Program-made: the position numbers and the translations under genes
In this document: positions 1-5,292 of the stretch, in pieces
Numbering within the stretch: position 1 is the first letter of the stretch
Layout of the letters: the number at the start of each line of letters is the position of its first letter
Notes under the pieces: generated by a model
Database searches by the model: none
Told to the model about the DNA's origin: nothing
The model's input: the letters and a program-made list of their open reading frames with translations, nothing else
Source of the DNA: Paracoccaceae bacterium
GTDB taxonomy: Bacteria; Pseudomonadota; Alphaproteobacteria; Rhodobacterales; Rhodobacteraceae
Reading direction: 5' to 3'
Assembly (NCBI GenBank): GCA_018222665.1
Contig: JAAEZW010000160.1
Location: 1-5,292 of the forward strand
DNA length: 5,292 nt

Positions 1-1473
1 CGATCTGATGCAGAGGCGAACGCGCCCGTATTGGCCCACACGCCAAACTTTGATCGCATTATGCAGCAGTGCCCGAATACGCAACTTATCACGCATGGAC
101 GTGATGTCGGCCTACCCACTGGACAGATGGGAAATTCCGAAGTGGGACACACCAACATTGGCGCAGGACGTGTTGTTGCAATGGACCTTGGGCAAATCGA
201 TTTGGCGATTGAGGATGGGTCATATGCGAACAATCCTGCGCTGATGGACTACATCGGTTCGCTTAAAAAAACAGGTGGTCGTGCGCATGTAATGTCATTG
301 ATATCGGATGGGGGTGTACATGGTCATATTGCGCATCTTATCGCTACGTTGCGTATTTTAACCGATGCGGGCGTTCCTGTTGTTTTGCATGCCATTACGG
401 ACGGACGCGATGTTGCGCCATCATCCGCTGCGGATTTCCTAGATCGCCTGATTGGTGATCTGCCAAATGGTGTACAAATTGGTACAGTGACAGGCCGTTA
501 TTTCGCAATGGATCGCGACAATAGATGGGAACGCGTCGCGACCGCCTATGACGCGATTGCGCATGGGGTATCTGAAGTGCGCGCTGACACCGTGGAAGAG
601 GCGATTAAGTCAAACTATGCGACGGGTGTTAGCGATGAATTCATCCCAGCAACCGTCTTAGGCTGCTATCAAGGCGCCCAAGATGGGGATGCATTTTTCT
701 GTATGAATTTCCGCGCCGACCGTGCCCGTGAAATTTTGCGCGCGATTGGTGAAACCGAATTTGACGAATTTGACGTGGGTACCCGTCCCCAGTGGTCAAT
801 GGTGTTGGGGATGGTGGAATATTCAGCGTCCCACAACCACTATATGCGCACCTGTTTCCCGAAACAAAAGCTCGTTAATACATTGGGTGAATGGGTCGCG
901 AAATCAGGCAAGTCACAATTCAGATTGGCAGAAACCGAAAAATATCCCCATGTCACGTTTTTCCTGAATGGTGGGAAAGAGCAGCCTGAAGAGGGTGAAG
1001 CACGTTATATGGCACCTTCACCCAAAGTGGCAACCTATGATCTGCAACCCGAAATGTCTGCAGGTGAGGTGACTGATCAGTTTGTTAAAGCGATCGAGGC
1101 AGGGTATGATTTGATTGTCACGAATTACGCAAACCCAGATATGGTTGGTCATACTGGTGATCTGAACGCGGCGATCAAAGCTTGTGAGGTTGTTGATCAA
1201 GGATTGGGACGTGTTTTAGTCGCGTTGGACAATGCTGGCGGTGCGATGATTGTGACTGCCGATCATGGAAATTGCGAAACCATGATTGATCCAGAAACGG
1301 GCGGACCACATACGGCGCATACCATCAATCTGGTCCCAGCCGTCTTGGTGGGCGGTGATGCAAACACCACACTGCGCGATGGCGGTCGGCTTGCGGATTT
1401 GGCGCCAACCTTGCTCGATTTGATGCAGCTTGATAAGCCTACTGAAATGACTGGAGAGAGCCTGTTAGTTTGA
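1..1473 (+). CDS. gpmI: 2,3-bisphosphoglycerate-independent phosphoglycerate mutase (5'-truncated by window edge)
   Basis: This cytoplasmic glycolytic/gluconeogenic enzyme interconverts 3- and 2-phosphoglycerate using two metal ions (usually Mn) and a phosphoserine intermediate. The frame is open from base 1, so the TTG at 31 is internal and the true start lies upstream; 490 residues are visible. The family is about 505-515 residues, so roughly 15-20 are missing, including the N-terminal metal-binding Asp of the LDGWG-type motif. In visible numbering, the nucleophilic Ser is S46 in GQMGNSEVGH. Other landmarks are the substrate-loop SDGGVHGH (102-109), DGRD (134-137), R166 and R172, NFRADR (236-241), K314 in EKYPHVTFF, the metal ligands D380 and H384 in NPDMVGH, D421/H422 in TADHGN, and the HTAHT motif at 437-441. 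Every motif in view is intact, so the enzyme should be active. The stop overlaps the next gene's start. Identification is very secure. Confidence 0.97.
   Translation, partial: RSDAEANAPVLAHTPNFDRIMQQCPNTQLITHGRDVGLPTGQMGNSEVGHTNIGAGRVVAMDLGQIDLAIEDGSYANNPALMDYIGSLKKTGGRAHVMSLISDGGVHGHIAHLIATLRILTDAGVPVVLHAITDGRDVAPSSAADFLDRLIGDLPNGVQIGTVTGRYFAMDRDNRWERVATAYDAIAHGVSEVRADTVEEAIKSNYATGVSDEFIPATVLGCYQGAQDGDAFFCMNFRADRAREILRAIGETEFDEFDVGTRPQWSMVLGMVEYSASHNHYMRTCFPKQKLVNTLGEWVAKSGKSQFRLAETEKYPHVTFFLNGGKEQPEEGEARYMAPSPKVATYDLQPEMSAGEVTDQFVKAIEAGYDLIVTNYANPDMVGHTGDLNAAIKACEVVDQGLGRVLVALDNAGGAMIVTADHGNCETMIDPETGGPHTAHTINLVPAVLVGGDANTTLRDGGRLADLAPTLLDLMQLDKPTEMTGESLLV
1453..1460 (+). promoter_or_regulatory. 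Probable Shine-Dalgarno for the TTG start of the envC-like gene
   Basis: A purine-rich GGAGAGAG lies inside the last codons of gpmI, ending 9 nt before the TTG at 1470. It supports this TTG over the next in-frame TTG at 1497, which would remove the basic residues (K2, R6) expected at the front of a signal peptide. The match to anti-SD is good but not perfect, and no ATG in this frame gives a sensible signal peptide. Confidence 0.55.
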
Positions 1474-2618
1474 AGTATGCAGCGCGCATAGGAATTTTGA
1501 TCGCGGCTATTTTTTGGACGGCGATACCCCTATTTGCGCAAAGTGATCTGGAATTTCAGGCACGACAGGCACAGCAATCACTTGATAATGCATGGGATAG
1601 GCTGGAGCGGTCCAAATCGGCAAAGGATCGAATTTCAGCGTTAACAGATGCAATTCTTAGTTTTGAAGAAAGTTTAAGTCTAGCGCGTGATAGTTTGCGC
1701 CAGATATCAGTTCTTGAAGCACGCGCGCAACAGAAACTGTTGGTAGAAGAAGAAGCCTATGCCGAATTGATAGGCGTTTTGTTGAGCATTGATAAATCCC
1801 CTATTCAGGCAGAATTGCTGCACCCCGATGGCCCCATGGCCACAGCACGGGGTGGAATGTTGATTGCGGATCTACTGCCCGCGCTAGAGGAAAAGGTACA
1901 CACCCTGCGTTCTGATCTTGAGGCGGCGCGATATCTAAGTGAATTGCAATATCAGGTCACGCTGGACCTACAAGCGGGGCTTGTCGCGCTACAGGAAACG
2001 CGCGCTGCGCTGGGGCGCGCGATTGCTGACAGGGATGATTTGCCAAAACGGTTTGTCGAAGATCCCGCACAAACGGCGATTTTGTTAGCCGCGGCAGATA
2101 CATTGGATATCTTTGCAGATGGTCTATCTCTGATCGCGAAAAATGAAGCAGAAGGGAGCCTACCCGATATTACCACGCGCAAAGGCACGCTGCCGATGCC
2201 AGTGCAGGGCAAAGTCATTCGCTATTTTAATGAGGCAGATGCCGCAGGTATAAAGCGCCCCGGGATCGTTGTGGCAACATCTGACAACGCTTTGGTCCGT
2301 ACCCCGACCGCTGCAACCATTCGATATCGTGGGCCGCTTTTGGATTACGGTTTGGTCTCAATTTTAGAACCACAACAAGACATCCTTTACATTTTGGCTG
2401 GGCTGAGTACCGTCTACGGCGATATTGGTGAAGTTTTGCCAGCGGGTAGTCCCGTCGGGCTTATGGGTATTAGTGAAATATTCGATGAAAAAAATTTGAT
2501 TGGAACATTTAATAAGTCTGGTGGTTTGCGCGGTGAAACGATTTATATAGAAGTACGTGTCAACAAAGCACCAGAAAATCCACTGACGTGGTTCGAAGAA
2601 TTCGGGGTTAAACGATGA
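1470..2618 (+). CDS. envC: Secreted EnvC-type murein hydrolase activator with degenerate LytM/M23 domain
   Basis: Probable periplasmic regulator of septal peptidoglycan splitting; characterised EnvC-type proteins bind and activate N-acetylmuramyl-L-alanine amidases rather than cutting wall themselves. The 382-residue product starts at TTG, overlapping the gpmI stop as TTGA. Residues 1-23 form a signal peptide (K2/R6, hydrophobic core, cleavage probably after LFA). Residues 25-105 and 135-190 are charged, heptad-like helix, presumably coiled coil, around an EnvC-family segment near 111-137. The C-terminal LytM-like domain runs from LPMPVQGKVIRYF (241-253) to EVRVNKAPENPLTWF (361-375). All zinc/catalytic positions of active M23 enzymes appear replaced: HxxxD by R263...V267, the central His by G311 and HxH by T357/Y359. 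This marks a non-enzymatic activator. The gene overlaps ctpA by 4 nt. Family assignment is firm; the amidase partner is inferred and not in the window. Confidence 0.88.
   Translation: MKYAARIGILIAAIFWTAIPLFAQSDLEFQARQAQQSLDNAWDRLERSKSAKDRISALTDAILSFEESLSLARDSLRQISVLEARAQQKLLVEEEAYAELIGVLLSIDKSPIQAELLHPDGPMATARGGMLIADLLPALEEKVHTLRSDLEAARYLSELQYQVTLDLQAGLVALQETRAALGRAIADRDDLPKRFVEDPAQTAILLAAADTLDIFADGLSLIAKNEAEGSLPDITTRKGTLPMPVQGKVIRYFNEADAAGIKRPGIVVATSDNALVRTPTAATIRYRGPLLDYGLVSILEPQQDILYILAGLSTVYGDIGEVLPAGSPVGLMGISEIFDEKNLIGTFNKSGGLRGETIYIEVRVNKAPENPLTWFEEFGVKR
2603..2608 (+). promoter_or_regulatory. Weak Shine-Dalgarno-like G run ahead of ctpA
   Basis: CGGGGT lies 6 nt before the ctpA ATG, within the last codons of the envC-like gene. 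It is a poor match to a consensus SD. Together with the ATGA stop-start overlap, it suggests that ctpA translation depends largely on ribosomes terminating on the upstream gene. Confidence 0.35.
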
Positions 2619-3943
2619 AAAAGACATTAATTGCAGTTGGGCTGGGCATTTCTTTGGGGGCTGTTACGTCATTTCAGTTGGCGGGTCCTGTGTTGGCACA
2701 GTCAGAAAATGACCGTAAGGAAATTTACGAACAACTTGATTTATTTGGTGATATCTTTGATCGCATTCGCGCGGAATATGTCGAAGAAGTTGACGAAAGC
2801 GCATTGATCGAGGCCGCGATCAACGGGATGCTGACATCGCTTGATCCCCATTCCAGTTATCTTGCGCCCAAAGCAGCAGAAGACATGCGCACCCAAACAC
2901 GTGGAGAATTTGGTGGTCTTGGGATCGAAGTCACAATGGAAGAGGGATTTGTAAAAGTTGTCTCGCCAATCGATGGCACGCCTGCATTTGATGCGGGTGT
3001 TGAAGCAGGCGATTTTATTACCCATGTAGATGGCGAAAGCGTTCTGGGACTAACATTGAACCAAGCGGTCGAACGGATGCGCGGCCCTGTTGGCTCGGAC
3101 ATCGTTGTCACGATTGTACGCGAGGGTGAGCAAGAGCCATTTGATCTGGAACTGACCCGCGATGTCATCGAATTGACCGCAGCGCGCGCACGTACCGAAG
3201 GCAACAGTGTCGTGGTGCGCGTAACAACCTTTAACGATAACACCCGTAAAAATATTGTAGATGGGCTGAATAAACAGGTCGAAGAAGCAGGTGGATTGGA
3301 TAACATCAACGGTCTGGTTTTGGATTTACGTAACAATCCCGGCGGATTGCTAAGTCAGGCGATCAAAGTTGCGGATGATTTCCTAGAAAAAGGGGAAATT
3401 GTTTCAACACGTGGTCGCAATCCAGAAGAGGGTGAGCGTTATAACGCCAAACCGGGCGACATTGTTGATGGAAAGCCCATTGTTGTACTGATCAATGGGG
3501 GGTCTGCGTCTGCCTCTGAAATCGTTGCCGGCGCGTTAAAGGATCACCGTCGTGCCATCATCGTTGGAACACAAAGTTTCGGCAAAGGCTCGGTTCAAAC
3601 CGTCATGCCATTACGCGGCAGCGCTGCGATGCGACTGACCACATCGCGTTATTACACACCCTCTGGGCGTTCGATCCAAAATTTGGGCGTTACACCTGAT
3701 ATTATCGTGAAGCAGCCTCGCCGCCGTCCAGATGCGGAAAACGAGGAAGAAGGTATTCGTTTTAATTCCGAAGCAGACCTACGTGGATCATTGTCCAATG
3801 ACAGCCTAAGTGAAGAAGAAATTCGTCAGCTGGAAGAGGATCGTGAAAAGGCAGAAAATGCCGCGCGTCTGCGGGATGATGATTATCAGTTGGCCTATGC
3901 AATTGATATCTTGCGCGGGTTGTCAGCAATTAGTGCTGAGTAA
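2615..3943 (+). CDS. ctpA: S41-family C-terminal processing protease with PDZ domain
   Basis: Periplasmic carboxyl-terminal processing serine protease (CtpA/Prc type), which trims or degrades envelope proteins, in several bacteria including peptidoglycan hydrolases. The product has 442 residues, usual for alphaproteobacterial CtpA. Residues 1-29 are an export signal (KK, hydrophobic stretch, probable cleavage after VLA). A helical N-terminal segment (about 33-92) contains the family motif [10 protein letters not shown] (74-83). The PDZ domain spans about 98-172, with GGLGIEV at 100-106. The S41 core spans about 185-360, with [11 protein letters not shown] (234-244). The catalytic set is complete: nucleophile S299 in GGSASASE, general base K324 in FGKGSVQ and Q328, with the 25- and 4-residue spacing known from CtpB and Prc. 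The tail after about 366 is basic, then acidic and helical. The gene overlaps envC by ATGA, suggesting coupled translation. Substrates cannot be read from sequence. Confidence 0.96.
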   Translation: MKKTLIAVGLGISLGAVTSFQLAGPVLAQSENDRKEIYEQLDLFGDIFDRIRAEYVEEVDESALIEAAINGMLTSLDPHSSYLAPKAAEDMRTQTRGEFGGLGIEVTMEEGFVKVVSPIDGTPAFDAGVEAGDFITHVDGESVLGLTLNQAVERMRGPVGSDIVVTIVREGEQEPFDLELTRDVIELTAARARTEGNSVVVRVTTFNDNTRKNIVDGLNKQVEEAGGLDNINGLVLDLRNNPGGLLSQAIKVADDFLEKGEIVSTRGRNPEEGERYNAKPGDIVDGKPIVVLINGGSASASEIVAGALKDHRRAIIVGTQSFGKGSVQTVMPLRGSAAMRLTTSRYYTPSGRSIQNLGVTPDIIVKQPRRRPDAENEEEGIRFNSEADLRGSLSNDSLSEEEIRQLEEDREKAENAARLRDDDYQLAYAIDILRGLSAISAE

Positions 3944-3945
3944 TC

Positions 3946-4446
3946 ATGAAACGTACACCTGAAGAAATTGAAAAACTCCCCTATCGGCAGAACGTTGGCG
4001 TAATGCTTGTTAATTCTGACGATAGGGTCTTTGTCGGGCGCCGTATCGATATGAAGGGCCCACATTGGCAAATGCCACAAGGTGGAATTGACCCAGGCGA
4101 AAGCCCCGAAGAAGCCGCGCTGCGTGAACTCGAGGAAGAAACGGGTGTTTCTCGCGATCTGGTTCGGATCGAGGCAGAAAACGAGGGTTGGCTTTCCTAT
4201 GATCTGCCGCTTGAATTGTTGGATAAACTTTGGGGCGGAAAATATCGGGGGCAGGAACAAAAATGGTTCCGCATGCGGTTTTTGGGTTCTGATGATCAGG
4301 TTAACATTGAAACGGACCATCCTGAATTCGCAGAATGGAAATGGATCGACCAGTCCGAAATGGTCGATGCCATTGTTCCGTTCAAACGGGATGTTTACAT
4401 CGCGGTTTTGGATCAGATTGGAACCTTGGAACCTGGGAAAAAATAA
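3946..4446 (+). CDS. rppH: RNA pyrophosphohydrolase (Nudix family)
   Basis: Cytoplasmic Nudix hydrolase of the RppH/IalA group, which removes pyrophosphate from 5'-triphosphorylated RNA and so primes transcripts for decay; members were also described as dinucleoside polyphosphate hydrolases. The 166-residue product has a perfect Nudix box at 46-68 (G46, E52, R60 E61 L62, E64 E65, G67), with E61, E64 and E65 matching the metal-binding glutamates of the E. coli enzyme. Subfamily marks are [11 protein letters not shown] (13-23), HWQMPQGGI (40-48), [10 protein letters not shown] (125-134) and FKRDVY (146-151), so RppH is preferred over a generic Nudix enzyme. ATG is 2 nt after the ctpA stop, with no clear Shine-Dalgarno upstream, suggesting translation by reinitiation. 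It is the last gene of the operon and faces a convergent gene. Confidence 0.95.
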   Translation: MKRTPEEIEKLPYRQNVGVMLVNSDDRVFVGRRIDMKGPHWQMPQGGIDPGESPEEAALRELEEETGVSRDLVRIEAENEGWLSYDLPLELLDKLWGGKYRGQEQKWFRMRFLGSDDQVNIETDHPEFAEWKWIDQSEMVDAIVPFKRDVYIAVLDQIGTLEPGKK

Positions 4447-4514
4447 ACAGAGAAGTCGTGAAATAGTGAAATTATTGCATATACATTTTGCATTAAAAAT
4501 AGCGTTTCAAATGT
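4447..4514. other. AT-rich convergent intergenic gap without a clear terminator
   Basis: This 68-bp gap separates rppH from the minus-strand gene and contains 19 G+C by direct count (28%), well below the flanking coding DNA. I find two short direct repeats, GTGAAAT at 4458-4464 and 4466-4472 and TTGCAT at 4475-4480 and 4488-4493. The only inverted match of note is TGAAA/TTTCA (4467-4471 and 4505-4509), too short and far apart for a convincing hairpin. Termination for both genes must occur here or inside the opposing gene, possibly Rho-dependent. Confidence 0.6.
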
Positions 4515-5292
4515 TTAAGCTACCTTCACTACTCCCGCGGCGATCCAATTATCCAAAATAGAGAGTGCCGTTTCTGAAAACTCAGGATCGTTGATGTGGC
4601 AATCCAATTCAATGAGTTTGACATTTTTAGGGCGGGTATCGCGCGTTTCCTGAATAAATACATCTAAACCTTGTTTGTCGTGTAGCGGTGCACCCTCTCG
4701 GTCCCATTCGTTGCAACCTTGGGTGGGCAGAATGTAGGTTGTTTCGCTTTGTGCCCCCGCCAACCGTTTATTGAATTCACGGGCAACTTGGCGACGTTCG
4801 TCATGGTTTAAAACTATTGAGGTGATCAAGCGGTTATGGGCATGGCTTTCGCGATTTTGGAAGTTTGCGGGGATATCTTGCCAGCCTATCAAATCCACCA
4901 GATCATAGCATGCAGGTGCAATGATTTGAGGGATCGCTGACTTTCCCGCATTTGTCATCCGATCGGGTCCAGCTGTGATCCCAGACGCAAAAATTTGGTT
5001 ACAGATTTCTTGGGGTGCAAAATCCATCACTGCCGCAAATTGCCCTTGTGATGCGAGGGATTCGAACGCTCGTCCACCCATTCCAGTTGCGTGAAAAACT
5101 GCCACCTCGAACCCGCGTTTCTCTAACTCAGGCTTTAGTGTAACCATATAGTGCAGGATAGTTTTGCCAAACGATGTCATCCCGATTAGGGGCTTTTCGC
5201 GTTTGGGAGCCTCAACCGCGCGGGCGGCACCCAATACGGCACCTGCGGCCTGGGACAGGGATGATTTGCAGATTGAATTTAAACCATAAAGC
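4515..5292 (-). CDS. Tm-1-like ATP-binding domain protein, UPF0261 family (N-terminus beyond window edge)
   Basis: Member of the UPF0261 family, which also forms the N-terminal part of the tomato antiviral protein Tm-1; the bacterial role is not established. The frame stays open from the stop at 4515 to the right edge, giving 258 visible residues. The TTG at 5232-5234 is internal, because family-like sequence (YGLNSICKSSLSQAAGAV) continues upstream of it. Bacterial members are about 400 residues, so roughly 140 N-terminal residues are missing, including most of the first domain. Family marks in visible numbering are GMTSFG (37-42), VFHATGMGGRAFE (65-77), MDFAPQEI (89-96), AGPDRM (107-112), NRESHAHNR (146-154), LPTQGCNEWDREGAPLHD (188-205) and a C-terminal segment around LDCHINDPEF (229-238). 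Apart from the unseen start there is no frameshift. It lies convergent to the rppH operon and shows no link to it. Confidence 0.88.
   Translation of the reverse strand, partial: LYGLNSICKSSLSQAAGAVLGAARAVEAPKREKPLIGMTSFGKTILHYMVTLKPELEKRGFEVAVFHATGMGGRAFESLASQGQFAAVMDFAPQEICNQIFASGITAGPDRMTNAGKSAIPQIIAPACYDLVDLIGWQDIPANFQNRESHAHNRLITSIVLNHDERRQVAREFNKRLAGAQSETTYILPTQGCNEWDREGAPLHDKQGLDVFIQETRDTRPKNVKLIELDCHINDPEFSETALSILDNWIAAGVVKVA

Noticed and set aside
31..33. TTG as the start of the phosphoglycerate mutase
   Set aside because: The frame is open to base 1 and the residues before it (DAEANAP) match the conserved GpmI N-terminal region, so the TTG is an internal Leu codon.
2857..3336. 159-codon minus-strand open frame inside ctpA
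   Set aside because: It lies wholly opposite a well-conserved protease frame, has low-complexity Ser/Thr/Arg-rich content and matches no family I know; it is an antisense shadow.
3895..4320. 141-codon minus-strand open frame opposite the ctpA end and rppH
   Set aside because: The opposite strand encodes a full Nudix enzyme with a perfect Nudix box. The frame has no recognisable domain and no convincing start context.
4458..4493. Short direct repeats GTGAAAT and TTGCAT as operator or repeat elements
   Set aside because: Two 6-7 bp repeats are expected by chance in a 68-bp AT-rich stretch, and the site lies downstream of both genes, not at a promoter.
4467..4509. Possible terminator hairpin TGAAA/TTTCA
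   Set aside because: A 5-bp AT-rich stem with a 33-nt loop and no U tract is not a credible intrinsic terminator.
4082..4561. 159-codon plus-strand frame overlapping rppH and running past the gap
   Set aside because: It is the +1 shadow of rppH, of implausible Lys/Arg/Trp-rich composition, and it runs into the opposing UPF0261 gene.
5232..5234. TTG as the start of the minus-strand UPF0261 gene
   Set aside because: Family-like sequence continues in frame upstream to the window edge, and a start here would leave only about 60% of the family length.
1..5292. A new defence, mobile or biosynthetic system
   Set aside because: All long genes belong to known housekeeping or envelope families except the UPF0261 gene, which stands alone here. 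There are no repeats, integrase, toxin-antitoxin pair or unusual composition.

Overview
The window looks like a core chromosomal segment of an alphaproteobacterium. The best fit is a Rhodobacterales (Roseobacter-group) genome of moderate, not high, GC. This rests on protein resemblance and on the gene order gpmI - envC-like - ctpA - rppH, which I recall as typical of that order. I see no rRNA, tRNA, CRISPR array, insertion sequence or phage gene, and nothing that suggests recent transfer.

Positions 1-4446 hold four plus-strand genes packed so tightly that they almost certainly form one transcription unit. They are: (1) gpmI, the cofactor-independent phosphoglycerate mutase, whose N-terminus lies off the left edge; (2) a secreted EnvC-type murein hydrolase activator with a catalytically dead LytM domain, starting at a TTG that overlaps the gpmI stop; (3) ctpA, a periplasmic S41 C-terminal processing protease with PDZ domain and intact Ser/Lys/Gln site, starting at an ATGA overlap; (4) rppH, a Nudix RNA pyrophosphohydrolase, starting 2 nt after the ctpA stop. 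The operon joins lower glycolysis, septal peptidoglycan remodelling, periplasmic proteolysis and mRNA 5'-end processing. EnvC and CtpA are the only pair with an obvious shared theme, control of cell-wall hydrolysis.

Positions 4447-4514 are a 68-bp AT-rich gap (19 G+C, 28%) between convergent genes, with no convincing hairpin terminator. Positions 4515-5292 hold the C-terminal two thirds of a minus-strand gene of the Tm-1-like/UPF0261 family, whose start lies off the right edge.

I found no credible new biological system. The points most worth a second look are the direct ctpA-rppH junction, where relatives as I recall them usually carry a divergent polysaccharide deacetylase gene, the full loss of zinc ligands in the EnvC-like protein, and the poorly understood Tm-1-like protein.
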